This document shows positions 53,029 through 62,957 of a stretch of 64,000 bases of DNA, piece by piece; positions within the stretch are counted from its first letter, which is position 1; the number at the start of each line of letters is the position of its first letter. The translations under genes and the position numbers were made by a program. The notes below the pieces were generated by a model. That model was not told where the DNA came from. It saw only the letters and a list, made by a program, of their open reading frames with translations, and ran no database searches. Source of the stretch: Clostridia bacterium (GTDB lineage Bacteria > Bacillota > Clostridia > Oscillospirales > Acutalibacteraceae); contig JAFYOI010000055.1 in the NCBI GenBank assembly GCA_017560255.1, positions 248,001 through 312,000 of the forward strand, written 5' to 3'.

Positions 53029-53035
53029 AATTTGA

Positions 53036-53287
53036 TTACTTCAAAAACAACAAGATAACGTAAACTGCGATAGCCAAAACGAAGAACAATATTGCACAAA
53101 TCTTTGTGAGTTTTGCAAGTTTTGCGCCGATGGATGAACCCTTCGAATTGCCAAGGTAGGACTCAGAGCCACCACCGATTGCACCGGAAAGACCGGAATT
53201 CTTGCTCTCCTGAAGAAGTACAACAAGAATGATAATGATGGAAACTACGATGAGTACTGCACCCAAAATGTACGGAATAACGCCCAT
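53036..53287 (-). CDS. secG: Preprotein translocase subunit SecG
   Basis: An 83-residue membrane protein of the SecYEG channel, with two helices (about 4-24 and 60-80). The loop LLQESKNSGLSGAIGGGS is the SecG signature. The ATG at 53287 has GGAGG 7 bases upstream; an in-frame ATG at 53302 overlaps that site. Terminator follows. Confidence 0.95.
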   Translation of the reverse strand: MGVIPYILGAVLIVVSIIIILVVLLQESKNSGLSGAIGGGSESYLGNSKGSSIGAKLAKLTKICAILFFVLAIAVYVILLFLK

Positions 53288-53329
53288 ATATAAAACCTCC
53301 ATAAAATTATCAAATTAATACATTTAAGA

Positions 53330-53358
53330 ATTTTAACACATATTGAAAATAAAATCAA
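53330..53358 (-). promoter_or_regulatory. Sigma-A promoter of secG
   Basis: TTGATT (53358-53353) and TAAAAT (53335-53330) on the minus strand with a 17-base spacer. Confidence 0.6.
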
Positions 53359-53412
53359 GTCTTTTTCGTATCAAATCATACATTATTTTACAGTAATTTT
53401 TCTTCAGAATAT

Positions 53413-53502
53413 GCAAAAGATAATTTTGCGATGTAAATAAACCGCGTTTGTATTTATCTCGCAACCGTTTTTGTGGGGATGCCCAACAAAAACGGTTTTT
53501 TT
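53413..53502 (+). ncRNA. Candidate small structured RNA with a plus-strand terminator
   Basis: Three hairpins in a row: 53413-53429 (6 bp, 5-base loop), 53428-53462 (GCGA/TCGC plus TAAATA/TATTTA) and 53463-53502 (12 bp perfect stem, GC-rich 11-base loop, then seven T on the plus strand). The T run is on the plus strand although both neighbouring genes are on the minus strand. The promoter is unclear; TTTACA and TATGCA, 17 bases apart, end near 53416. It could instead be only the end of the topoisomerase transcript. Confidence 0.4.
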
Positions 53503-53503
53503 A

Positions 53504-55747
53504 TTAAAGACTGATTTGCTCCTCACCTAAGTCAGCAGCAGAAAGAATTGCACCTTTTGAAGGCAAATTCTTTGTTCTGTAACGAGAGGGATTTTCAAAC
53601 ATGCCATCAGTATAATCCTCAACGCTCATTACACGGTGACCCTTTTTAAGAGTTACAACCGCAACACCGAGAGTATCTCTCGCACTCTTGGATGCAATCG
53701 CACCGGAATTGAAAAGAATATATCTGCCGTTTGAAGTTTTAATTACAAACTCCGCATCCTTCTCAACATATCTGACAGCAACAAGTGGCGAACGGTCGGA
53801 ATAAGCGTTGAGAAGTTTTTTACGATTATTCTTTGTTTCATACGACACAGCATCTACCTTGGCAACTTTACCGTTTTCAAAGAAGAAAAGCATATAACCC
53901 TCATACTTTTTGAGCGCCGCCATATAAATACTGTTTTCGCCCTCACCCATTGATAGTCTGGATGCAACGTAATCACCAAGCACGCTCGCCTTTGTGTCAT
54001 CAAACTGTGAAGCATTACTCTTATAAAGTTGACACTTATCGGTGAAGAACAACAACGAGGTGTTGTTTGTGGTTTCTATTTGCTGAGTGATATAGTCCCC
54101 CTCTTTGAGTTTATGCTCACCGCTCATACGCAAAGAAAGCGGGGTAATCTTTTTGAAATATCCTGCCGCTGTAAAGAACAATGTTACGGGATAATCGGGC
54201 ACTTCCTCCTCTTCCTCATATACGGGAAGTTCGTCCTCATAAATTATGTCCGTCTTTCTCGGCTCGGCATATTTTTTGATTATATTTTCAAGTTCCTTGA
54301 TAATGATATTTCTGATTCCGACACGGCTTGACAAAGTTGTTTCAAGGTCGGCAATCTCTTTTTCAAGATTTTCAATTTCCGAAACCTTGCGGAGAATGTA
54401 CTCCTTATTCAAATGACGAAGTTTTATTTCAGCAACGAACTCCGCCTGAGTTTCGTCAATACCGAATCCAATCATAAGATTGGGAATAACCTCAGCGTCT
54501 TCATCAGTATTCCTGATGATTTTTATCGCCTTATCAATATCAAGTAATATCTTTTGGAGAGCATACAAAAGATGTAACTGCTCCTTCTTTCTTGCAAGAG
54601 TGTATTCAATGCGACGACGCACGCAGGAGGTACGGAAAGCCACCCACTCGTTGAGCAATTCCTTTACGCCCATTACTCTGGGCATACCACCGACAAGAAC
54701 GTTGAAATTACAAGAAAAACTATCTTCAAGTGGAGTCAACTTATAAAGTTTTCTCATCAATGCATCGGGGTCAACTCCCCTTTTGATGTCAATAGTAATT
54801 CTCAGACCGTTGATACCTGTTTCATCGCGGATATCGGAAATGTCTTTGAGTTTACCCGCTTTGACGAGATCGATAACTTTATCAATAATTGCCTCAATGG
54901 TGGTTGTTGCGGGAATTTCGGTTATATCAATGCAGTTGTTCGCCTTATCGTAAGTGTACTTTGAGCGAAGTTTGAAACTACCTCTACCCGTTGAGTAGAT
55001 ATCCTCAAGTTCCCTGCCATTGTAAATAATACTTGCGCCGCCCGAAAAATCAGGCGCTTTAAGCGTATCCGAAACATAGTGATCGGGATTTTTCATAAGT
55101 TCAATGGTGGTCTGGCAAACTTCACCAAGATTGAAAGAACAGATTGAACTTGCCATACCAACCGCGATACCTGTGTTGGCATTAACCAAAACCGATGGGA
55201 AAGTAACGGGCAACAAAACGGGCTCTTTCATAGTTCCATCGTAGTTGTCAACAAAATCAACGGTATTCTTGTCAATATCAGCAAAAATCTCATTTGCAAG
55301 GGTGTCGAGTTTTGCCTCCGTATATCTTGAAGCCGCGCACTGCATATCCCTTGAATACGCTTTACCGAAGTTACCTTTTGAGTCAACGTACGGATGCAGA
55401 AGTGCACCGTATCCCCTTGAAAGACGCACCATCGTGTCATAAATTGCAGCGTCGCCATGGGGGTTGAGTTGCATGGTTCTACCAACGATGTTTGCGGATT
55501 TTATTTTACCACCGTTAAGTAATCCCATCTTAAACATTGTGTATAAGAGTTTTCTGTGCGAAGGCTTGAAACCGTCAATTTCAGGAATTGCACGGGAGAT
55601 AATTACGCTCATCGCATAGGGCATATAGTTGGTTTCAAGAGTTTCGGTAATAGGCTGATAAACAACGGTTCCTGCACCCTCTATATGGATATTTTCATTC
55701 TTTTCAGCAGACGTTGCCGCCTTTTTACTGCTTTTTTTAGAAGCCAT
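53504..55747 (-). CDS. Type II topoisomerase subunit A (ParC/GyrA-like, divergent)
   Basis: A 747-residue DNA cleavage subunit. The catalytic Tyr142 follows Arg141 in AASRYTEAKL, and VGRTMQLNPHGDAAIYDT is the winged-helix breakage region. A coiled-coil arm lies at about 390-470 and a beta-pinwheel C-terminal domain at about 510-730. The GyrA box QRRGGKG is absent, which argues for decatenation rather than negative supercoiling. It is paired with the subunit B gene 15 bases upstream. Both depart from usual Gyr and Par sequences, so this is probably the second topoisomerase of the cell. Confidence 0.88.
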   Translation of the reverse strand: MASKKSSKKAATSAEKNENIHIEGAGTVVYQPITETLETNYMPYAMSVIISRAIPEIDGFKPSHRKLLYTMFKMGLLNGGKIKSANIVGRTMQLNPHGDAAIYDTMVRLSRGYGALLHPYVDSKGNFGKAYSRDMQCAASRYTEAKLDTLANEIFADIDKNTVDFVDNYDGTMKEPVLLPVTFPSVLVNANTGIAVGMASSICSFNLGEVCQTTIELMKNPDHYVSDTLKAPDFSGGASIIYNGRELEDIYSTGRGSFKLRSKYTYDKANNCIDITEIPATTTIEAIIDKVIDLVKAGKLKDISDIRDETGINGLRITIDIKRGVDPDALMRKLYKLTPLEDSFSCNFNVLVGGMPRVMGVKELLNEWVAFRTSCVRRRIEYTLARKKEQLHLLYALQKILLDIDKAIKIIRNTDEDAEVIPNLMIGFGIDETQAEFVAEIKLRHLNKEYILRKVSEIENLEKEIADLETTLSSRVGIRNIIIKELENIIKKYAEPRKTDIIYEDELPVYEEEEEVPDYPVTLFFTAAGYFKKITPLSLRMSGEHKLKEGDYITQQIETTNNTSLLFFTDKCQLYKSNASQFDDTKASVLGDYVASRLSMGEGENSIYMAALKKYEGYMLFFFENGKVAKVDAVSYETKNNRKKLLNAYSDRSPLVAVRYVEKDAEFVIKTSNGRYILFNSGAIASKSARDTLGVAVVTLKKGHRVMSVEDYTDGMFENPSRYRTKNLPSKGAILSAADLGEEQISL

Positions 55748-55762
55748 TTTTATCGCCTCCCT

Positions 55763-57739
55763 TTAAGAAATATCTGCAAGGTCAGTGTACATATGACCGT
55801 ATTTTGCAATATGCTCCTTACGTCCTGCGAGGTTGTCGCCCAAAAGCAAATCAAACATCTCAGACGTTCTCTGAGCATCAGCCGGTTCAACTTTGATAAG
55901 TCTGCGTGTAGCAGGATTCATAGTTGTAAGGCTCATCATTTCTGCCTCGTTTTCACCAAGTCCCTTTGAGCGCTGAATTGTATATTTTGCATTACCGATT
56001 TTTTGGAGAATTTCCGCCTTTTCGCGCTCTGTGTAAGCAAACCAAACATCGTTTTTAGTATTGATTTCGTACAGGGGTGATTCGGCAATAAACACCTTGC
56101 CCTCCTCAATGAGAGTGGGGGTAAGACGATACAGCATAGTAAGAATAAGTGTTCTGATCTGGAAACCGTCAACGTCGGCATCAGTACAGATAATAACTTT
56201 ATTCCAGCGCAGGAGTGACAAATCAAAGGAAGAAAGGTCTTTGCTTGCCTTTGCTTTAACTTCAACGCCGCAACCGAGAACCTTTATAAGATCGGTTATA
56301 ATCTCATTCTTGAAAATCTTGCCATAATCCGCCTTCAAGCAGTTTAAAATTTTGCCTCTGACGGGAATTATTGCTTGAAAATACGGGTCTCTCGCCTGCT
56401 TACAAGCGCCGAGAGCAGAGTCACCCTCTACTATGAATATCTCACGCTCATCAACATTTTTACTACGGCAGTCAACGAATTTCTGGACACGGTTGAGCAT
56501 ATCTTTACCGCCGACACTGCCTGTCTTTTTTATATTCTGGCGCACCGCTTCGGACTTAATGCGGCTACGCATATTTATAAGAATCTGCTCGGCAATTTTC
56601 TCGGCTTCAACCTTGTTTTCAAGGAAATATACCTCTAACTGCTGACGAAGGAAGTCCGCCATCGCTTCCTGAATAAATTTATTATTAATTGACTTCTTTG
56701 TCTGGTTTTCGTAAGAAGTCTGGGTTGAAAAAGAGGATATTACAATCACAAGACAATCGTCAATATCCTGATAGGATATTTTAGCATCACTCTTGGTATA
56801 TTTATTATTTTGCTTCAGATACGCATCAATCTGGGAAATGAATGCACTTTTTACCGCTTTTTCAGGCGCACCGCCGTGTTCGAGCCAACTTGAATTATGG
56901 AAATAATCTTTAAGTTTAACTTTATTGGAGAAAGCAAGCGCAACTTCCATTTTTACCTTGTATTCAGCCAAGTCATCTCTGTCTCTGCCGAAACGCTCAC
57001 CTGAAATCCAATGTTGAACGTCGGAAATACCGCTATTGCCAATGCGTTCCTGAACGTACTCAACTATACCGTCCTCGTACAAATATTCCGTCGTTTCAAA
57101 GCCCTTGTCCTTTTCAACGTTGAGAACAAACTTTACGCCTCTGTTTACTGCCGCCTGACGCTTTATCATATCGTGATAGCGTTCATCGGAAACGTCAATA
57201 TCGGTAAACACCTCAAGATCGGGGCGCCATTTTATTTTGGTGCCCGTATCTTTTTTTGTATATTCCTGTTTTTTAAGTCCGCCAACATTTCTTCCCTTTT
57301 CAAAATGGAGATTGTAAATATAACCACCATTTTTAATCTCGGCATCCATATATTCGGATGCATACTGCGTAGCACACAAACCGAGGCCATTAAGGCCGAG
57401 CGAATATTCATAGTTTTCGTTGTCAATCTTACCGCCCGCATAAAGTTCGCAGAATATGAGTTCCCAGTTGAACTTCTGCTCTTTATTATTGAAATCAACA
57501 GGGATACCTCGTCCGAAATCCTGGATTTCTACAGAATTGTCCCTGAACTTTGTAACGATAATTTTATTACCGTAACCTTCTCTTGCTTCGTCGATGGAGT
57601 TTGACAAAATCTCAAAAATTGAGTGTTCGCAACCTTCAATACCATTTGAGCCAAAAATGACCTGTGGACGTCTTCTTACTCTGTCTTCACCTTTAAGTTG
57701 GGATATACTGTCGTTATCGTAGGTTGATTTTTTAGCCAT
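55763..57739 (-). CDS. Type II topoisomerase subunit B (ParE/GyrB-like, divergent)
   Basis: A 658-residue ATPase subunit. The GHKL ATP site is visible as EILSNSIDEAREG, DFGRGIPVD and GLNGLGLCA; the last replaces the usual GLHGVGxSVVN. The TOPRIM metal residues are in EGDSALG and TDADVDG. The switch lysine loop reads QTKKSINNK. The C-terminal SKGLGENEAEM replaces the typical YKGLGEMN. The enzyme relaxes or decatenates DNA with the A subunit. Its own promoter lies at 57795-57824. Confidence 0.88.
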   Translation of the reverse strand: MAKKSTYDNDSISQLKGEDRVRRRPQVIFGSNGIEGCEHSIFEILSNSIDEAREGYGNKIIVTKFRDNSVEIQDFGRGIPVDFNNKEQKFNWELIFCELYAGGKIDNENYEYSLGLNGLGLCATQYASEYMDAEIKNGGYIYNLHFEKGRNVGGLKKQEYTKKDTGTKIKWRPDLEVFTDIDVSDERYHDMIKRQAAVNRGVKFVLNVEKDKGFETTEYLYEDGIVEYVQERIGNSGISDVQHWISGERFGRDRDDLAEYKVKMEVALAFSNKVKLKDYFHNSSWLEHGGAPEKAVKSAFISQIDAYLKQNNKYTKSDAKISYQDIDDCLVIVISSFSTQTSYENQTKKSINNKFIQEAMADFLRQQLEVYFLENKVEAEKIAEQILINMRSRIKSEAVRQNIKKTGSVGGKDMLNRVQKFVDCRSKNVDEREIFIVEGDSALGACKQARDPYFQAIIPVRGKILNCLKADYGKIFKNEIITDLIKVLGCGVEVKAKASKDLSSFDLSLLRWNKVIICTDADVDGFQIRTLILTMLYRLTPTLIEEGKVFIAESPLYEINTKNDVWFAYTEREKAEILQKIGNAKYTIQRSKGLGENEAEMMSLTTMNPATRRLIKVEPADAQRTSEMFDLLLGDNLAGRKEHIAKYGHMYTDLADIS

Positions 57740-57794
57740 AGTAAATCACCTCTATATCAAAATATCTACATTCTATTTTGTTACATACTATTTA

Positions 57795-57824
57795 AATTTA
57801 CACTATATATTGCGATTATGTCAA
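57795..57824 (-). promoter_or_regulatory. Sigma-A promoter of the topoisomerase pair
   Basis: Perfect TTGACA (57824-57819) and TAAATT (57800-57795) on the minus strand with an 18-base spacer. Confidence 0.55.
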
Positions 57825-57840
57825 GTCTTTTTGCAAAAAT

Positions 57841-57872
57841 AAAAAGCGAAAAACCAAAGATTTTCCGCTTTT
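57841..57872 (-). terminator. Terminator after ftsH
   Basis: A stem of 7 plus 4 bp (one unpaired base on each side) with a 7-base loop, followed by a T-rich tract on the minus strand. Confidence 0.75.
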
Positions 57873-57888
57873 ATCTTTATTGATTTAA

Positions 57889-59751
57889 TTACTCTTCATC
57901 AGATACAATTTCTTCGCCTTCCATAATCTTGCGGAAGTCATCGCCATCAATCTTTTCGTGCTTGAAGAGATATTCTGCAACCTTGTGAAGTTTATCCATA
58001 TGCTCGGAGAGGATGTCCGTTGTGCGTTTATAACAACCTGTTATAACTTTGCTTACCTCTGCATCAATTTCAGCGGCAACAGACTCGGAATAATCTCTCA
58101 TATGACTGTAATCTCTGCCGAGGAAAACTTCATCATTAGATGAACCAAACGCGATCGGGCCGAGTTTGTCACTCATTCCGTATCTTGTAATCATATTTCT
58201 TGCAATCTTTGATGCACGCTCAATATCGTTTGACGCTCCTGTGGAAATATCACCGAGTATCAACGCCTCTGCAACACGTCCACCGAGGAGGACAACGATA
58301 TTTTCAAGCATATGCTTCTTTGAAACGTAGTTTCTGTCTTCGCTCGGAATGGACATTGTGTAACCACCTGCCATTCCTCTCGGAATAATGGAAATCTGGT
58401 GAACAGGGTCCTGAGTCGGTGAGTAGTAGGTTGCAACCGCATGACCTGCCTCATGGTATGAAACAAGTTTCTTTTCCTTATCGGTAATCTTTGCAGATTT
58501 TTTCTCAGTACCTGCAACAACTTTGATTGTCGCTTCTTCGATTTCATCCATTGTGATCGCTTTCAGGTCTTTACGAGCCGCAAGGAGAGCCGCCTCATTG
58601 AGAAGATTTTCAAGATCAGCGCCCGTAAATCCTGCCGTTGCGCCCGCAATCTTTTTGAGGTCAACGTCGGGAGCGAGAGGTTTGTTTTTAGCGTGAAGTC
58701 TGAGAATTGACTCACGGCCTTTAATATCGGGACGACCGACAATTACCTGACGGTCAAAACGTCCCGGTCTCAGAAGTGCGGGATCAAGAATGTCGGGGCG
58801 GTTTGTTGCGGCAATAATGATTACGCCTTCGTTAATTCCAAAACCGTCCATCTCAACGAGAAGCTGGTTAAGAGTCTGCTCACGCTCATCATGACCGCCT
58901 CCCATACCTGCACCACGATGACGACCAACAGCATCAATCTCATCAATGAAAATGATTGACGGTGACGCCTTCTTTGCCTGCTGGAACAAATCTCTTACAC
59001 GGGAAGCACCGACGCCAACAAACATCTCAACAAAGTCGGAACCCGAAATTGAGAAAAACGGAACTTTTGCTTCGCCTGCAACCGCTCTTGCAAGAAGGGT
59101 TTTACCCGTTCCGGGAGGTCCGACAAGCAAAACGCCCTTAGGAATTCTTGCGCCAAGATCGTTGAACTTTGAAGGATTCTTCAAAAATTCTACAATTTCG
59201 CGAAGTTCCTCTTTCTCCTCGTCAGCGCCCTCAACGTCAGAAAACGTTGTCTTGCGCTTTTCATCGGTTATCTGCTTTGTTTTAGCCTTACCGAACTTCA
59301 TAGCCTTGTCATCGCTGCTATTAATCTTACGTGTCATTACAAAGAACAGCACTATTGTAATGATAATCACCAGGATCGTCGGAAGAAATGACAGTATCAT
59401 TGAACCTGATCTGCCGGGTTCCCATTCTTCTTTAACCTGCAGATCTTTCTCAACGGTCTTGTTATACTCAGTTATATGGTCGTGAACGTCCTGAAGAAAA
59501 ATGTTGACACTTGGCACGCTGTAACTTACTTTCTTCTCGGGCTCTGCTTTCAGAACATAAACAAGTTCGCCGTTTGATAAGTTAAGCGCATACTCCTTAA
59601 CCTCGTCATTGAGAAACACCGATACGAGTTCCGAGTAACTCAACTTTTCCTCTTGTTCATCGCCGACAAGCATATAAATGCCTACAAGTACCACTATCGC
59701 TACAACAAAGTATATCAGCACCGTAACAAGACCATTCTTTTTTGTCTTCAA
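57889..59751 (-). CDS. ftsH: ATP-dependent zinc metalloprotease FtsH
   Basis: A 620-residue membrane-bound AAA+ protease that degrades membrane and regulatory proteins. Two membrane helices lie at about residues 9-28 and 119-139, Walker A GPPGTGKT at 211-218, Walker [10 protein letters not shown], and the zinc site HEAGH at 433-437. It follows tilS by 18 bases, the conserved tilS-ftsH order of Firmicutes (here without hpt). Confidence 0.97.
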   Translation of the reverse strand: MKTKKNGLVTVLIYFVVAIVVLVGIYMLVGDEQEEKLSYSELVSVFLNDEVKEYALNLSNGELVYVLKAEPEKKVSYSVPSVNIFLQDVHDHITEYNKTVEKDLQVKEEWEPGRSGSMILSFLPTILVIIITIVLFFVMTRKINSSDDKAMKFGKAKTKQITDEKRKTTFSDVEGADEEKEELREIVEFLKNPSKFNDLGARIPKGVLLVGPPGTGKTLLARAVAGEAKVPFFSISGSDFVEMFVGVGASRVRDLFQQAKKASPSIIFIDEIDAVGRHRGAGMGGGHDEREQTLNQLLVEMDGFGINEGVIIIAATNRPDILDPALLRPGRFDRQVIVGRPDIKGRESILRLHAKNKPLAPDVDLKKIAGATAGFTGADLENLLNEAALLAARKDLKAITMDEIEEATIKVVAGTEKKSAKITDKEKKLVSYHEAGHAVATYYSPTQDPVHQISIIPRGMAGGYTMSIPSEDRNYVSKKHMLENIVVLLGGRVAEALILGDISTGASNDIERASKIARNMITRYGMSDKLGPIAFGSSNDEVFLGRDYSHMRDYSESVAAEIDAEVSKVITGCYKRTTDILSEHMDKLHKVAEYLFKHEKIDGDDFRKIMEGEEIVSDEE

Positions 59752-59769
59752 ATTTTATTCCTCCTTATG

Positions 59770-61119
59770 TTATAAGTCTTCGGATTCAATAACCAAAACT
59801 TGTTTTGTCGTTTCAGATATGCTTACTCTTTCCGCAACCCCAAACCCTTGCAACCAGACGATTCCGCCATCATCGCAGAGCATAAGAACACGACTACGAA
59901 CGGCAGTTGGCAGTTTGGATTCATTGAACAATTTTTTTAACTTTTTTGTACATTTTCTGCCGCTGAGGCATATCTCGTCTCCAAAAATTCTGTTCCTAAA
60001 AAAGAGTTTGCCATTTATCTTATCATAATCAAATGTATTTTTTAAGTGTTTTTTGAAATTTTTATGATTTTTTTTAAAATCTTCTGCCGCTACAAGCGAA
60101 GCGCACACTTTACCCAAAGGAGTTTCGTTTTCTCCAACGATAAAATCATAACTGAATGTTGAAAACGCCTCTTCATAAACAGGATTGAAAATCAATCTGC
60201 CATTTCTTACCTCACAGACGTTTTTCTTAGGCAAAACTGTCGCACCGTAACCGTTTGTAATAAGTTTATCAACCGCCAGAGAATGAACGTCCTCAAGAAT
60301 TATTCCACAAACTTCCCTTGTTATAATTGATATTGCCCGCATTCTTATCGGCGTTGGGGCAACCAGGAGTGTATTCACACTAAAGCCGCCTGCGCGACGT
60401 GAAGAATCCACAAGCGATAAAGCCTCCGACCGCAAAAATTCATCGTCAGCAATATTGTTTTTTATCATTCTTAATACCGTTTTGTAAAGTGATGGATTAA
60501 GTTCAAGTAATTTCGGAACAACGTCAAGACGCACTATATTACGGTTATAGTCCCTTGTATCGTTGGAACTGTCATTTACAAAACTGAGATCGTTGTCGCG
60601 GCAATACTGCTCTATCTCAGACCTTGTGCATTCAATAAGCGGGCGGATAATATTTCCCCTGACCGCAGAGATTCCGCAAAGACCGTGAAGCCCCGTACCG
60701 CGCGCAATATTGAGGATAATCGTTTCAAGGCTGTCGCTCAAGGTATGTGCAGTTGCAATAAGACAATTATCAGTGCATAAGGAACGAAAGAACTCATAGC
60801 GTATCTGACGCCCGCATTCTTCCTGTCCGACTCCCCTTTTCTTTGCTTCTGCATTAACGTCAGTCCGCAATACGTTGAGCGGAACACCAAGCCCGTCACA
60901 CAATGAACGGACAAAAATTTCATCACGTTCAGACTCATCACCGCGAAGCATATGATTTACATGCGCGGCGCACACTTCATAGCCAAACCGCTCACGTTGT
61001 GAAATCAGAAAATGCAATAACGCCACGGAATCCGCTCCACCCGACAAACCAACAATAATCCTCTCTGCCTTATCAAACATATTATGATTTTGGGCTGTTT
61101 CGAGAGCCTTATTCTTCAT
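59770..61119 (-). CDS. tilS: tRNA(Ile)-lysidine synthase
   Basis: A 449-residue PP-loop ATPase that converts C34 of the CAU-anticodon isoleucine tRNA to lysidine. The PP-loop is GLSGGADSVALLHFL, followed by HVNHMLRGDESERDE. The C-terminal TilS domains occupy the last third. The ATG at 61119 overlaps dnaB by 11 bases; an upstream in-frame start at 61212 would lie deep inside dnaB. Confidence 0.94.
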   Translation of the reverse strand: MKNKALETAQNHNMFDKAERIIVGLSGGADSVALLHFLISQRERFGYEVCAAHVNHMLRGDESERDEIFVRSLCDGLGVPLNVLRTDVNAEAKKRGVGQEECGRQIRYEFFRSLCTDNCLIATAHTLSDSLETIILNIARGTGLHGLCGISAVRGNIIRPLIECTRSEIEQYCRDNDLSFVNDSSNDTRDYNRNIVRLDVVPKLLELNPSLYKTVLRMIKNNIADDEFLRSEALSLVDSSRRAGGFSVNTLLVAPTPIRMRAISIITREVCGIILEDVHSLAVDKLITNGYGATVLPKKNVCEVRNGRLIFNPVYEEAFSTFSYDFIVGENETPLGKVCASLVAAEDFKKNHKNFKKHLKNTFDYDKINGKLFFRNRIFGDEICLSGRKCTKKLKKLFNESKLPTAVRSRVLMLCDDGGIVWLQGFGVAERVSISETTKQVLVIESEDL

Positions 61120-62482
61120 CACGCACACGCTCCACAGCAGTAAACCTTGTAAACTGCGGCTCAAAGTGTAAATCAATTGTGATAGTGCCGCCGTGTCTGT
61201 TCTTTTCAACACCGAGTTGAGCGGAGTTCTGATCTAACTCAACGCCCTCCTTGGCATCGTTTTTATAATAAGCCTCACGATAAAGCAACATAACGATATC
61301 AGCATCCTGCTCAATTGAACCCGATTCTCTCAAGTCCGAAAGTTGCGGTTTATGTGATTTACCACGTGTTTCAAGTCCTCTGGACAACTGTGAACAAGTG
61401 ATAACGGGGATTCTCAAATCCTTTGCCATAAGTTTAAGGTTTCTTGTAATTTCAGAAACTTCCTGAACACGATTGCCATCGTACTTTCCACCCGATTTCA
61501 TAAGTTGCAGGTAGTCGATAATAACAAGGTCAACGTCGCCAAGGCGTCTTATCTTTGCTTTCATTTCCTGCGCGGTTGTATTCGCAGTATCGTCAAGATA
61601 AATCTCACAACCCGCAAACGCTGTCATAGCGTGGGAAAGTCTTACCCATTCGTCATCATTAAGTTCGCCCGTTCTCATTTTTGAACTTGGAATTCTTGCC
61701 TCCGACGACAAAAGTCTTTGCGCAAGTTGTTCTTTACTCATTTCCAACGAGAAAAACAAAACTTTCTTCTTTGCAAGCATACCGACGTTTCGGCACAGAT
61801 TGAGTGCAAAACTCGTTTTACCCATACCGGGACGAGCACCGATTACTATAAGGTCGGATTTATGCAAGCCTGTGATAACTTTATCCAGAGTTGAAAAGCC
61901 TGTCGGTACACCGAGATACTCCTCTTTATTGGGAGAATTGAGTTTATTGAGAGTATCAAGCACGTCCGATGAAATAACGTCGGACAAACGAGTCGGGCCT
62001 TCGGACTTCTTGCCCTGACGAAGATCATAAATCTTCTGTTCAGCAAATTCGAGCAGTTCATTTGCATCCGCTCCCGCATCGGAAGCAGACTTCATAACAT
62101 TCCTTGAAATACTGACAAGTTCACGCAAATAAAACTTTTCAAGAACAATTCTTATATAATTTTCTACGTTTTCAACGGATGGCACCATCTGAGCAAGGTT
62201 GAACAGATAGTTCTTGCCACTTGCGTCATCATATACACCGTCTCTTTTAAGATGGTCAAGGATAACAACGGGGTCAATATTAACACCCTGCGAATCCAGA
62301 ACCTTTATAACACCGAAAATAGACTTATGCTGCGGAATATAAAAATGATCTGCTTTAAGATGGAGCAAAACCGATTTTATACATGCAGGATCAATCAGCA
62401 CACATCCAAGTACCGCCTGCTCCGCTTCAAGACTATACGGCACATCCACCGAATCAATCGGCAAAAATACACTCTCAGCCAT
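61109..62482 (-). CDS. dnaB: Replicative DNA helicase DnaB/DnaC
   Basis: A 457-residue hexameric helicase. The N-terminal DnaB-N domain (about 12-115) is followed by the RecA-like domain with Walker A GARPGMGKTSF, Walker B DLVIIDYLQLM and a Arg finger in the C-terminal part. No intein is present. The rplI-dnaB order is conserved in Firmicutes. Confidence 0.97.
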   Translation of the reverse strand: MAESVFLPIDSVDVPYSLEAEQAVLGCVLIDPACIKSVLLHLKADHFYIPQHKSIFGVIKVLDSQGVNIDPVVILDHLKRDGVYDDASGKNYLFNLAQMVPSVENVENYIRIVLEKFYLRELVSISRNVMKSASDAGADANELLEFAEQKIYDLRQGKKSEGPTRLSDVISSDVLDTLNKLNSPNKEEYLGVPTGFSTLDKVITGLHKSDLIVIGARPGMGKTSFALNLCRNVGMLAKKKVLFFSLEMSKEQLAQRLLSSEARIPSSKMRTGELNDDEWVRLSHAMTAFAGCEIYLDDTANTTAQEMKAKIRRLGDVDLVIIDYLQLMKSGGKYDGNRVQEVSEITRNLKLMAKDLRIPVITCSQLSRGLETRGKSHKPQLSDLRESGSIEQDADIVMLLYREAYYKNDAKEGVELDQNSAQLGVEKNRHGGTITIDLHFEPQFTRFTAVERVRDEE

Positions 62483-62502
62483 AATTACCCTCGACTTTTT
62501 AT

Positions 62503-62943
62503 TTACTCGCCAACCTGTACGTTAATCTTTGCAGTAACGCCCTGCGGGAATTTAACCTCCGCCTCATACGTTCCGAAATTCTTTATATCGGCAACTTCAA
62601 TCTTACGCTTATCAACCGCGATTGCATACTGGCTCTTAATGCCCTCGGAAATTTCCTTTGAAGTTACAGAGCCAAAAAGTTTACCGTTCTGTCCCGCTTT
62701 GGCGGTAATTTTTACCGTCTTGCCGCTCAATTTTGCCGCATTTTCTTTTGCAAGAATAAGTTCCTGCTCTAAGCGGTAACGCTCAGAGTCCTGCTTTGAT
62801 TTCATCTCACCGAGCGCACCCGCAGTTGCTTCGATAGCAAGGCCCCTCGGGAAAAGGAAATTTCTTGCATATCCGTCGGATACCGTTACCAACGTGCCTT
62901 TTTTACCGATGCTCTTAACATCTTCCTTAAGAATAACTTTCAT
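62503..62943 (-). CDS. rplI: 50S ribosomal protein L9
   Basis: A 146-residue L9, with the N-terminal fold [16 protein letters not shown] and [13 protein letters not shown], the long connecting helix (about 42-75) and the C-terminal domain. It lies between gdpP (14 bases) and dnaB (20 bases), the standard order. Confidence 0.98.
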   Translation of the reverse strand: MKVILKEDVKSIGKKGTLVTVSDGYARNFLFPRGLAIEATAGALGEMKSKQDSERYRLEQELILAKENAAKLSGKTVKITAKAGQNGKLFGSVTSKEISEGIKSQYAIAVDKRKIEVADIKNFGTYEAEVKFPQGVTAKINVQVGE

Positions 62944-62957
62944 TTATTAACCCTCCG

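Noticed and set aside
57011-57604. 197-codon plus-strand open frame opposite the topoisomerase B subunit
   Set aside because: Shadow frame; no domain or ribosome site.
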